Source: Fulvimonas soli
GTDB lineage: Bacteria; Pseudomonadota; Gammaproteobacteria; Xanthomonadales; Rhodanobacteraceae
Length of the DNA stretch: 64,000 nucleotides
NCBI RefSeq assembly: GCF_003148905.1
Contig: NZ_QGHC01000008.1
Coordinates: 186,001 to 250,000, forward strand
Reading direction: 5' to 3'
Within the stretch, counting starts at the first letter, position 1. Each line of letters begins with the position of its first letter. The translations under genes and the position numbers were made by a program. Below, in pieces: positions 46,197 through 57,348 of this stretch. The notes beneath the pieces were generated by a model, which saw only the letters and a program-made list of their open reading frames with translations, was not told the origin of the DNA and ran no database searches.

Positions 46197-46278
46197 AGTG
46201 CTTGTCAAGCTGCCGGGGATGCGCAAGAGTGCGCCGGCCAGGGGGAAACGCTCGCCGGCACAACCAGGGGGAAAACCT

Positions 46279-46779
46279 ATGTCGCAGCCCTTTCTCGGGC
46301 AGATCATGCCCGTGGCGTTCAACTTCGCGCCCAAATATTTCGCGCTGTGCAATGGCCAGCTGCTGCCCATCAACCAGAACCAGGCGCTGTTCTCGCTGCT
46401 GGGCACGTATTACGGCGGCAACGGCACGACCAACTTCGCGCTGCCCGACCTGCGCAGCCGCACTCCGGTGGGCTCCAGCAACGGCACGAACGTCGGTGAG
46501 GCCGGCGGCGTCGAGAACGTCACCCTGCTGACCGGACAGATCCCCGCGCACAGCCACACCTTCAACGCGAACACCGCCGCGGGCACCTCGCGCATTCCCG
46601 GCAGCGGCGTGCTCGGCGCTCCCGGCTCGCTGAAGATCTATGGCAGCTCCGGCGGTTCGCAGGTCCCGCTCAACGTGCTCGACAACGCGGGCCAGACCCT
46701 GCCGCACCCGAACCTGCAGCCATACACGGTGCTGAACTTCTGCATCGCGCTGCAGGGCCTCTTTCCCTCGCGGAACTGA
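46279..46779 (+). CDS. Phage-tail-collar domain protein (microcystin-dependent-protein-like), copy 1
   Basis: A 166-residue protein with the collar domain opening PFLGQIMPVAFNFAPKYFALCNGQLLPINQNQALFSLLGTYYGGNGTTNFALPDLRSRTPVG and a C-terminal LNFCIALQGLFPSRN. This family (also called MdpB-like) is widespread outside phages and of unknown role. No signal peptide is seen. A strong ribosome site (AGGGGGAAAA) precedes the ATG at 46279. It is the first of three tandem homologues and is preceded by the Clp/CRP palindrome. Confidence 0.9.
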   Translation: MSQPFLGQIMPVAFNFAPKYFALCNGQLLPINQNQALFSLLGTYYGGNGTTNFALPDLRSRTPVGSSNGTNVGEAGGVENVTLLTGQIPAHSHTFNANTAAGTSRIPGSGVLGAPGSLKIYGSSGGSQVPLNVLDNAGQTLPHPNLQPYTVLNFCIALQGLFPSRN

Positions 46780-46793
46780 CCGGAGACCTTGCC

Positions 46794-47324
46794 ATGAGCG
46801 AACCCTACGTGGGCGAGATCCGCCTGTTCCCCTACACCTTCGCGCCGAACGGCTGGTTCGACTGCGACGGCCGCTTGCTTTCCATCGCCGAGTACGAGGT
46901 GCTGTTCACCCTGCTCGGCACCACCTACGGCGGCGACGGCGCGACCACGTTCGCGCTGCCCGACCTGCGCGGCCGCGTGCCGGTCCACCAGGGCGCGGGA
47001 ACGGGCCTGTCGACCTACGTGCTGGGCCAGATGGCCGGCACCGAGACGGTCACGCTGCTCCCCAGCCAGATGCCGGCCCACGGCCACGCCTTCTACGCCG
47101 TGGACGCGGCGGCAAGTTCCGTCACGCCATCCTCCACGCTCCAGCTCGGCTCGGTCAGCGGGGACACGCTGTACACGAACAGCACCTCGGGCATCGCCAG
47201 CGGCGACCTGGCGCCGACGGCCGTCGGCTCCGCGGGAGGCAACCAGCCTCACGACAACACCATGCCTACGCTGACCGCGCGCTTCTGCATCGCCTGGGCC
47301 GGCGTCTATCCGTCGCAGAACTGA
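46794..47324 (+). CDS. Phage-tail-collar domain protein, copy 2
   Basis: A 176-residue homologue of its neighbours: YVGEIRLFPYTFAPNGWFDCDGRLLSIAEYEVLFTLLGTTYGGDGATTFALPDLRGRVPVH at the N-terminus, MPAHGHAFYAV in the middle, ARFCIAWAGVYPSQN at the end. It diverges from the others in the N-terminal loop (SIAEYEV for the usual PIQQNTA). Starts 14 bp after copy 1. Confidence 0.9.
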   Translation: MSEPYVGEIRLFPYTFAPNGWFDCDGRLLSIAEYEVLFTLLGTTYGGDGATTFALPDLRGRVPVHQGAGTGLSTYVLGQMAGTETVTLLPSQMPAHGHAFYAVDAAASSVTPSSTLQLGSVSGDTLYTNSTSGIASGDLAPTAVGSAGGNQPHDNTMPTLTARFCIAWAGVYPSQN

Positions 47325-47354
47325 CGGCCGTCGATCGATTACGAGGACCACATC

Positions 47355-47888
47355 ATGAGCGATCCCTTCATTGGCGAGATCCAGATCTACGGCTTCAACT
47401 TCGCCCCCTACAACTGGGCCATGTGCCAGGGGCAGATCATGCCCATCCAGCAGAACACGGCGCTGTTCTCGCTGCTGGGCGTCCAGTTCGGCGGCAACGG
47501 CCAGACCACCTACGCCCTGCCGAACTTCGCGGGCAACGCGGCAAGCGGCCAGGGCCAGGGGCCCGGGCTGTCGCCGCGCACGGTGGGCGAGACCTTCGGC
47601 TCCGCCAGCGTCACGCTGCAGTCCGACGAAATGCCGATGCATACCCATGGGGCCCGCATCTACAACCAGCCGGTGGCCGCCAATCGCGCCGGCATCCCGG
47701 CCGCCGGCGACGCCATCATCACCCCCGAGTCGGCGGCGATGCTCACCAGCAACAACGCGGTCAACACCACCCTGCCGTCCCAGACGATCGGCATGACGGG
47801 CGGCAACCAGCCGCACGAGAACCGGCAGCCGTACCTGGCGCTGAACTTCTGCATCTCGCTGGCGGGGGTCTTTCCCCAGCGCCCGTGA
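47355..47888 (+). CDS. Phage-tail-collar domain protein, copy 3
   Basis: A 177-residue homologue: FIGEIQIYGFNFAPYNWAMCQGQIMPIQQNTALFSLLGVQFGGNGQTTYALPNFAGNAASG, then MPMHTHGARIYN, ending ALNFCISLAGVFPQRP. All three copies keep one Cys in the C-x-GQ/GR segment and one in F-C-I near the end. Its stop overlaps a GTG start of the GNAT gene, which ties that gene into the same operon. Confidence 0.9.
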   Translation: MSDPFIGEIQIYGFNFAPYNWAMCQGQIMPIQQNTALFSLLGVQFGGNGQTTYALPNFAGNAASGQGQGPGLSPRTVGETFGSASVTLQSDEMPMHTHGARIYNQPVAANRAGIPAAGDAIITPESAAMLTSNNAVNTTLPSQTIGMTGGNQPHENRQPYLALNFCISLAGVFPQRP

Positions 47889-48445
47889 GCGCAGCCGAGG
47901 CATTGGCCTTCCCCGCCGCGCGGGCGGCCTGGCTGCCCGCGCCGGGGAACGACCTGCCGGCCGGCCTGGGCTGGCGCGATGCGCGCGACGAAGACCTGCC
48001 GTTCCTGCGCGCGCTCTACGGCGACGTGCGCGCGGCCGAACTGGCCGCGGTGGCGTGGCCCGACGAGGCGCGCCGGTCCTTCCTGGACAGCCAGTTCGCG
48101 CTGCAGCACCGGCATTACGCCGCGCACTACCGGCCGGCCGATTACCTGGTCGTCGAATGGGAAGGCCGCCCCGTCGGCCGCCTCTACCTGCATCGTGGCG
48201 AGCGCGAGGCGCTGGTGATCGACATCGCGCTGCTCGGCGCATCGCGCGGCCGCGGCATCGGCTCCGCGCTGCTGCGGCTGGTGCAGGAGACGGCGCTGCG
48301 CGACGGCCTGGAGGCGGTGACGCTGCACGTGGAGCGGCGCAACGCCGCCGCCCGCCGGCTCTACGAGCGGCTGGGCTTCGCCGTCGAGGGCGGGTCCGGC
48401 CAGCACCTGCGCATGCGCTGGCCGGCGGCGGAAAGGGTCAGTTGA
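47885..48445 (+). CDS. GNAT-family acetyltransferase, coupled to the collar genes
   Basis: A 186-residue acetyltransferase: LGWRDARDEDLPFLRALYGDVRAAELAAVAWPD at the N-terminus, VVEWEGRPVGRLYLHRGEREALVIDIALLGASRGRGIGSALLRLVQETAL with the acetyl-CoA loop RGRGIGSALL, and NAAARRLYERLGFAVEGG. Start is GTG at 47885, overlapping the collar-3 stop (GTGA). Its end overlaps the convergent DUF6916 gene by 8 bp. Because it is translated with three collar proteins, its acceptor may be one of them (inference). Confidence 0.85.
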   Translation: MSAAEALAFPAARAAWLPAPGNDLPAGLGWRDARDEDLPFLRALYGDVRAAELAAVAWPDEARRSFLDSQFALQHRHYAAHYRPADYLVVEWEGRPVGRLYLHRGEREALVIDIALLGASRGRGIGSALLRLVQETALRDGLEAVTLHVERRNAAARRLYERLGFAVEGGSGQHLRMRWPAAERVS

Positions 48446-48737
48446 ACACCGCCTGGTAGATGAACCCGTCGCGGTCGCGCGCGATCGGCACGAGGAAGAT
48501 GCCGAACTCGCCCAGCGCGGCGTGCTTCATCTGGTAGATCTTCTGCGGGAAGACGATCGCCGCCTCGTGCCGGAACAGCAGCGAGAACGGCGCGCGCAGC
48601 TGGCCGGGGGCGGCGTGCCTCATCGGCAGCGGCTGCGCCTCGACCAGCGCGAAGGGCGCATGGCCGTCGTGGTCCAGCGCCACGGTGAACGTCTCGCCGA
48701 CCAGCCCCGCAAACGCATCCAAGCCCAGGAATTGCAT
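48438..48737 (-). CDS. DUF6916 family protein, convergent with the collar operon
   Basis: A 99-residue protein: MQFLGLDAFAGLVGETFTVALDHDGHAPFALVEAQPLPM, then LRAPFSLLFRHEAAIVFPQKIYQMKHAALGEFGIFLVPIARDRDGFIYQAVFN. This matches DUF6916, a small beta-rich family that I recall as a frequent neighbour of collar genes in this order. It is transcribed toward the GNAT gene and overlaps it by 8 bp. The 172 bp on its other side (48738-48909) contain no gene. Confidence 0.82.
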   Translation of the reverse strand: MQFLGLDAFAGLVGETFTVALDHDGHAPFALVEAQPLPMRHAAPGQLRAPFSLLFRHEAAIVFPQKIYQMKHAALGEFGIFLVPIARDRDGFIYQAVFN

Positions 48738-48909
48738 CGCGTCGCCCCTACGCCCTCAATGGTTGGGGACGGAGTGTCGCACAGACGGCGCCGGCGCCGC
48801 GCTCTCTCCGCAGGTGCGGCCGGAGCCGCGTGCGCGCGGCGCCGGGCCATGCCTCGTCGCACTCCGGCGCATTGCCGGCGCGGGGGGCGGCCCGCGCCGG
48901 CGCCGCCGC

Positions 48910-51204
<2,295 letters not shown>

Positions 51205-51291
51205 GGAATGGAGCGATCGGTCGGGAAACAGGGCCGCGGCGTTCCGCGGAGCGCGCATGGTAGCACCCGCCGCCGGCAGTGCCGGCGCCGG

Positions 51292-52566
51292 CTACAGGCT
51301 GAGCGTCAGCTCGCCCAGCTGCACTCGCTCCATCTGGATGCCGTTGATGAACACCGAGAAGGCCAGCTTGCCGGCCAGGCCGTGCGCGTGCTGCATCCAC
51401 GGCGGCAGCCAGCGCGGCGGCGCGATCGCGCCGGAGGCGAAGTGCGGCTCCAGGCTGACCACGTCGTGCAGCGCCAGCTTGCCGGCGAACAGGCAGCGCA
51501 GCAGGTCCATGCGCCGCTGCTTGAACGCCCAGCGGAAGAAGGTGTGCACGGTGAGCAGGCCGGACAGGTACACGTTGTCCTTGGCGAAGGCCGCGCCGCC
51601 GGTCAGCGGCACGCCGCGGAACACGCGCTGGGCCGAGTGGAAGCTGTCGGCCGCGTTCTGCCCGCGCTCGCGGAAGAACCGGTACACCTCGACGAAGTCC
51701 GCGCCCTCCAGCGCCATGTCGATCGCCAGGATGCGCAGGCTGATGCGCTTCAGGCGCGCGATGTCGATCGCGCCGGACATCAGCTCGGCGAACACCGCCA
51801 GCCCTTCCTGCGTGGCGGTGACCCGCGGCGAGGTGCGCGCCAGCGAGGCCAGCAGCGGCTGCGCGCGGCCGTTGAGCGCGGTGAGCGAATGCACGAAGGC
51901 CTCGTGCGCCAGCAGCTGGTGGCGGTCGTAGCCGCTGAAGGCGGTGCCGCCGCGCAGGCGGATGCGGGTGGCGCCGGCGGCGGCCTTGGCGGTGAGCTCC
52001 GGGTCGACCTCCACGCGGATCGCGCCCGCGCCGAAGAAGCCGTCGAGCGTGCGCGCCAGCTCGTCGCGCAGGACGTCGGCCGGGATGCTCTCGTCGACGT
52101 CGTCGGCCAGCCGGTCCGAGCCCAGCTCGTCCGACAGCGCCACGAAGTAGCGCGCCGCGTCGAGGTTGCTGCGCGCGCTGCCGGGGATGGCGTCGCCGGG
52201 CCGGCCGTACAGCGCGATCGACGGCGCGGTGACGCCGGCGCTGCCCACCGCCTCCAGCATCTGCGCGGCGATGCGCCAGGATTCGGCGGAGCGGGCGAGG
52301 TAGTCGCCCAGCGGGTCCTCGCGCCCCGCCTCGCGCTCGATCGCCGCCAGCTCGGCGCGCACGGCGGCCAGGTCGGGGCGCGCGTACCCCACCTCGGGCA
52401 GCACGTAGCGACCGCGGTCGTAGGCCGCGATCATCCGGCGCTCCAGCGAGGCCGGCCAGGCCACGGTGGGCAGGATGTTGATGCCCTTCACCGCGGCCAG
52501 CAGGCGCTGGTCGAGCTCGGCGTAGCGGCGCAGGCCGGCGGGGACGCCGGCGCCGGCCGTGCTCAC
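51292..52566 (-). CDS. DUF1704 / QEGLA-motif putative metallopeptidase
   Basis: A 424-residue protein of the DUF1704 family, often annotated as a flavohaemoglobin-expression-modulating QEGLA-motif protein. It has a zinc-type motif HEAFVH (His221, Glu222, His226; HExxxH) and the signature TQEGLAVF (Gln253-Ala257), whose Glu254 would be the third ligand. Eukaryotic members of this family (the MATCAP/KIAA0895 tyrosine carboxypeptidases) use the same HExxxH. A peptidase role here is therefore likely; the substrate is unknown. Start is GTG at 52566, overlapping the stop of the upstream membrane-protein gene. Confidence 0.8.
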   Translation of the reverse strand: MSTAGAGVPAGLRRYAELDQRLLAAVKGINILPTVAWPASLERRMIAAYDRGRYVLPEVGYARPDLAAVRAELAAIEREAGREDPLGDYLARSAESWRIAAQMLEAVGSAGVTAPSIALYGRPGDAIPGSARSNLDAARYFVALSDELGSDRLADDVDESIPADVLRDELARTLDGFFGAGAIRVEVDPELTAKAAAGATRIRLRGGTAFSGYDRHQLLAHEAFVHSLTALNGRAQPLLASLARTSPRVTATQEGLAVFAELMSGAIDIARLKRISLRILAIDMALEGADFVEVYRFFRERGQNAADSFHSAQRVFRGVPLTGGAAFAKDNVYLSGLLTVHTFFRWAFKQRRMDLLRCLFAGKLALHDVVSLEPHFASGAIAPPRWLPPWMQHAHGLAGKLAFSVFINGIQMERVQLGELTLSL

Positions 52567-53042
52567 GCCGCCCCCTGGCGCAGGGCGTCGATGCGGTGGA
52601 TCAGGTCGACGGCGACGGGATGGGGCCTGAAGGCGGCGAGGAAGCCGCGCGGCCCCGCCGGCACGAAGCTCACCGTCTTGCCGAACCGCGCCGACTCGTG
52701 GCGCAGCATCAGCGTGATGCGCGGCGGGTTGGTCATCGTGGTGGCGTTGACGTTGATGACCTCGCCCAGGTCGATGCGCGACTGCTCGCCGCGCTGCTTC
52801 ACCACCAGCTGCCGGCCGTCCAGCCACACCTCGTCGGCCAGGTCGGCCAGCAGGCGCCGGAACAGCACGAAGCCGAACGCCATCATGCCCAGCGGCGCCA
52901 GCAGGGCGATCCACGGGACCTCCCCGCGCCCGGCCGCCGCGCCGCCGGCCCAGACCGCGGCGAACACCGCCAGCAGGCCGAACCAGAGCACCGGAAACAC
53001 GCGCTTGTAGAAGAACGTGGAAGGCGACGAAAGCCGCTGCAT
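52563..53042 (-). CDS. Hypothetical two-helix membrane protein
   Basis: A 159-residue protein with two adjacent membrane helices (VFPVLWFGLLAVFAAVWAGG, WIALLAPLGMMAFGFVLF), then a beta-rich domain (DEVWLDGRQLVVKQRGEQSRIDLGEVINVNATTMTNPPRITLMLRHES) resembling bacterial PH-type domains (YdbT/DUF304-like layout). Translationally coupled to the DUF1704 gene by a 4-bp overlap, so the two may act together at the membrane. Family placement is tentative. Confidence 0.72.
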   Translation of the reverse strand: MQRLSSPSTFFYKRVFPVLWFGLLAVFAAVWAGGAAAGRGEVPWIALLAPLGMMAFGFVLFRRLLADLADEVWLDGRQLVVKQRGEQSRIDLGEVINVNATTMTNPPRITLMLRHESARFGKTVSFVPAGPRGFLAAFRPHPVAVDLIHRIDALRQGAA

Positions 53043-53111
53043 GCCTGCATCCCCCGGCCGTGACGCGCCGATGGTAACGCCTGCCGGGCCGCGCGCCGCA
53101 AGCCGCGGCGG

Positions 53112-54167
<1,056 letters not shown>

Positions 54168-54274
54168 GGGGCGATTATGCCTGTGCGGGGTGGATCGGGG
54201 GATTTCCCGGATTCCCACTCCCCGTCGGTTTTTTTGCTGCCGTGGACTCGGCTCGATGCGCGCTTCCGCGAGTG

Positions 54275-54756
54275 GGACGCCTACGGCGGGTTTCGCTGGC
54301 CTGCCGGCCAGCGAGTTCCCTTAGCTTTGCTGGCCCAAAGAAAGGGAACCGAAAGAAACGGCCTGGATGAGCCCGGGGAAAGGAAAGAGCCTGCACGGCT
54401 GCGCCTTGCCTTGCCAGCTTGCGGCTTCCAGAGGAGCCGGCGCGGCCACCCCGCGACCGCTCGGGAACCGAAGCAAGAGAGACAGAACGCTGCACTCAGG
54501 GGCATCGAGCTGCCGCACGCACCCATCCACAACCCAACCGCATGTGGTGCGACACCCTGTGCCCCGGTTCCCGAGCGGTCGCGGGGTGGCCGCACCGTAG
54601 ATCGGGAGGCGCCCCGTTGATCCAGCTTCCTCGACATAGCGGGCTGGTAGTCCCGGCGGGCTCATCGAGGCCGTTTCTTTGGGCTACTTTTCTTTGGGCC
54701 CGCAAAGAAAAGTAGCTCGGTCGCCGGCAGGCGACCGAAACCCGCCGCAGGCGACC
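54275..54756. repeat. Large nested imperfect palindrome (about 480 bp)
   Basis: Two arms of roughly 200 bp run in opposite orientation around a centre near 54517. The inner arms are a perfect 29-bp inverted repeat (54442-54470 and 54565-54593, with GACCGCTCGGGAACCG). The outer parts pair less exactly: GGCCCAAAGAAAGGGAACCG on the left with CTTTCTTTGGG-type DNA on the right, and GGACGCCTACGGCGGGTTTC with its complement at 54741-54756. A 14-bp hairpin (GCTACTTTTCTTTG, loop, complement; 54683-54716) is embedded in the right arm. Non-coding. Confidence 0.8.
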
Positions 54757-54943
54757 CAGCCGCGGCAAGCCCCGCCGGCAGACACCGAAAGCCCCACTGA
54801 AGGCAGACCCAGCCAAACCGACACACCCCCCCAAAACCAACCCTCCCGAACGCCACCCGACACCCAAACGAGCCCCAGGCAACCGCCCCCATCCAGACCA
54901 CACCAGCGCCCGCCAACCGCCCGAAACCGCGCCGCCGCGCGCC
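54722..54943 (+). other. 222-nt tract almost devoid of T on the plus strand
   Basis: By count only three T residues occur between 54722 and 54943, while C and A dominate (CCAAAACCAACCCTCCCGAA-like runs). The minus strand is correspondingly G/T rich with several G runs. No gene. Together with the palindrome, it makes up most of the 854-bp gap 54168-55021 between rsgA and the aminotransferase; a TAGCAT -10-like box lies at 54967-54972. Confidence 0.75.
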
Positions 54944-55021
54944 TCGCGCGGCCCCCATGACGCTGCTAGCATGGCCCGGCCGGCCGCCGAGAACGGCCGT
55001 TCCTAAGAAGGACGCAAGACG

Positions 55022-56269
55022 TTGGCCCCGATCAGACCCAGCGCGCACCTGGCGGACGTGCGCTACGAAATCCGCGGCGCGCTCACCCGGCGGGCGCGCG
55101 AGCTGGAGGCTGCCGGCCTCGACATCATCAAGCTCAACATCGGCAACCCCGGCCGCTACGGCTTCGCCACCCCCGCGCACCTGCGCGAGGCGATCGCCGC
55201 GCACCTCGGCGACAGCGAGGCCTACGGCCACGAGCAGGGCCTGGAAGCGGCCCGCGAGGCGATCGCCGCGCAGCAGCGCGCGCGCGGCGCGCAGGGCGTG
55301 GAGGTGGAGCGCATCTTCATCGGCAACGGCGTCAGCGAGCTGATCGACCTGGCCCTGCGCGCCCTGCTGCAGCCGGGCGACGAGGTGCTGCTGCCCAGCC
55401 CCGACTACCCGCTGTGGAGCGCCGCCACCATCCTCAACGACGGCACGCCGCGCTACTACCGCTGCCTGGCCGAGAACGCCCACCTGCCCGACCCGGACGA
55501 GATCGAGGCGCTGGTCACCCCGCGCACCCGCGCGCTGGTGCTGATCAACCCGAACAACCCGACCGGCGCGGTGTACCCGCGCGGCCTGCTCGAACGGCTG
55601 GTGGCGGTGGCGGCGCGCCACCGGCTGCTGCTGCTGTGCGACGAGATCTACGACGAGATCCTCTACGACGGCGCCGTGTTCCAGCCGCTCGCCGCGGTCG
55701 CCGGCGAGCTGCCCGCCTTGAGCTTCGGCGGCCTGTCCAAGGTGCATCGCGCCTGCGGCTACCGCGTGGGCTGGATGAGCCTGTCCGGCGACCCCGCGCG
55801 CAGCCGCGACTACCGCGACGCGCTGCAGCTGCTCGCCGCGCTGCGCCTGTGCGCCAACGTCACCGCGCAGTGGGCGGTGATGCCGGCGCTGGAAAGCGCG
55901 CCCACCATCCACGCGCTGACCGCGCCCGGCGGCCGCCTGCACGAGGCGCGCCGCAAGGTGATCGAGGGCGTGGCCGCCAGCGACTACCTCGACCTGGTGC
56001 CGCCGGCCGGCGCGCTGTACGCCTTCCCCTCGGTGCGCGCCGACCGCATCGCCACGTTCGACGACAACGCCTTCGCGCTGCGCCTGCTGGAGGAGGAGCA
56101 CGTGCTGGTGGTGCCCGGCTCGAGCTTCAACGTGCCGGCCAGCCGCCACCTGCGCCTGACCCTGCTGCCACCGCCGGAGCAGCTGCGCGAGGTGTTCGTG
56201 CGGATGGAGCGCGTGCTGGAGCGGATGGCGGCCGGGCAGCCGCGCCGCGCCGCGGCCGCCGTCGCCTGA
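55022..56269 (+). CDS. Class I/II aminotransferase, AlaA/AlaT-like
   Basis: PLP-dependent aminotransferase that most resembles alanine-synthesising AlaA/AlaT enzymes. The 415 residues show the N-terminal RGALTRRARELEAAGLDIIKLNIGNPGRYGF, NPNNPTGAVYPRGLL, DEIYDEILYDGAVF, the PLP lysine Lys240 in SFGGLSKVHRACGYRVGW, and the C-terminal VVPGSSFNVPASRHLRLTLLPPPE. Start is TTG at 55022 after a good AAGAAGGACG ribosome site; no ATG fits the family N-terminus. The SGNH gene follows 11 bp later. Confidence 0.9.
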   Translation: MAPIRPSAHLADVRYEIRGALTRRARELEAAGLDIIKLNIGNPGRYGFATPAHLREAIAAHLGDSEAYGHEQGLEAAREAIAAQQRARGAQGVEVERIFIGNGVSELIDLALRALLQPGDEVLLPSPDYPLWSAATILNDGTPRYYRCLAENAHLPDPDEIEALVTPRTRALVLINPNNPTGAVYPRGLLERLVAVAARHRLLLLCDEIYDEILYDGAVFQPLAAVAGELPALSFGGLSKVHRACGYRVGWMSLSGDPARSRDYRDALQLLAALRLCANVTAQWAVMPALESAPTIHALTAPGGRLHEARRKVIEGVAASDYLDLVPPAGALYAFPSVRADRIATFDDNAFALRLLEEEHVLVVPGSSFNVPASRHLRLTLLPPPEQLREVFVRMERVLERMAAGQPRRAAAAVA

Positions 56270-56280
56270 GCGTCCGGCGC

Positions 56281-56883
56281 GTGGCCCTGCGCCATCTCGC
56301 GCTCGGCGACTCCTACACCATCGGCGAGGCGGTGCCGGCCGGGGCGCGCTGGCCCGCGCAGCTCGCCGCGCGACTGCGCGAGCAAGGTCTCGCCATGGAC
56401 GAGCCGCGGATCGTCGCCGCCACCGGCTGGACCACCGACGAGCTGGCCGCCGCGATGGAGCGGGAGACCTTCGCGCCACCCTACGACCTGGTCAGCCTGC
56501 TGATCGGCGTCAACAACCAGTACCGCGGCCGCGGCGCGGACGAATACCGCGGGCAGTTCGCCGCGCTGCACGCGCGCGCCGTCGCGCTGGCCGGCGACCG
56601 GCCGCAGCGCGTGCTGGTGGTGTCGATCCCCGACTGGGGGGTCACCCGCTTCGCCCGCGAGGGCGGCCGCGACGCGGCGCGGATCGCCGCCGAGCTGGAT
56701 ACCTTCAACGCGCTCGCCCGCGGGCAGGCGGCGCACGCCGGCAGCCGCTACGTCGACGTCACCGGCATCTCCCGCCGGCACCCGGAGCTGGTCGCCGACG
56801 ATGGCCTGCATCCCGATGCCGCGCAGTACGCGCTGTGGACGGCGGCGATCCTCCCCGCCGCGCTGGAAGCGCTGCACTCCTGA
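56281..56883 (+). CDS. SGNH/GDSL-type hydrolase
   Basis: A 200-residue hydrolase of the SGNH family. Block I is LALGDSYTIGEAVPAGARWP (nucleophile Ser in GDSY), block III is LLIGVNNQYRG (Gly-x-Asn), and the C-terminal DDGLHPDAAQYALW supplies the catalytic Asp/His. No signal peptide, so cytoplasmic. GTG start at 56281, 11 bp after the aminotransferase stop, indicates an operon. Its stop codon directly abuts repeat copy A. Substrate unknown. Confidence 0.88.
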   Translation: MALRHLALGDSYTIGEAVPAGARWPAQLAARLREQGLAMDEPRIVAATGWTTDELAAAMERETFAPPYDLVSLLIGVNNQYRGRGADEYRGQFAALHARAVALAGDRPQRVLVVSIPDWGVTRFAREGGRDAARIAAELDTFNALARGQAAHAGSRYVDVTGISRRHPELVADDGLHPDAAQYALWTAAILPAALEALHS

Positions 56884-57249
56884 GAGCCTGTTCACGATCT
56901 CCCCGTGCGCCCACGGAAGCCGTCTGTGCGCGGACCAGGGAGGAGCGAAGGGGATGGATGCCGGTCCGCAACGGCGCAGCATGGCGGAAGTGGCGAGGGT
57001 CCGAGCATCGCGGCCGGAGGCCGCTCCCACAGGGGCCTCGCAAGCCTTGTGGGAGCGGCCTCCGGCCGCGATCAACCCGACGCAGGACCGCCCATGCCCC
57101 CGATGCCATGCCCGCCGTCGAATGCGTCTTTGCTTGGCTGAAGAAGCGCGAGAAGCGATGGAAGCACGGCGAGCGCTGCCTCCACACCCGCCCGTGCTTC
57201 AATTCCGCAGGACTGTCTGGCGCTCTTCCCGAAGGATTGAGCAGGCCCC
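56884..57249. repeat. Composite repeat element, copy A (most complete, with REPIN)
   Basis: A 366-bp element with imperfect terminal inverted repeats: left GAGCCTGTTCACGATC, right GATTGAGCAGGCCCC. Inside are an inverted REP pair (57007-57030 and 57049-57072, GTGGGAGCGGCCTCCGG type) and a right part (GAAGCGATGGAAGCACGGCG, CTGCCTCCACACCCGCC) shared with copy B. It begins directly after the SGNH stop codon (56881-56883). The remaining 99 bp to the phosphoesterase start hold no gene. No coding capacity is evident. Confidence 0.85.
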
Positions 57250-57348
57250 GGGAGCCCGCGCGGCAACCGCGCTGCAACCTGCCCGCCATCGCGCAGCGAT
57301 GTTCGCCGCGCAGACTGGCGTCCCGGGCAAACCACCGGGAGCGACGCC

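Noticed and set aside
46279-48445. Prophage or phage tail module
   Set aside because: Only collar-domain genes are present, with no tail tube, baseplate, capsid, lysis or integrase genes. Such MdpB-like genes are normal chromosomal residents.
57007-57072. Intrinsic terminator of the SGNH gene
   Set aside because: The inverted arms are a REP pair found at other loci and there is no T run after them; it is better described as a REPIN, though it may still affect RNA ends.
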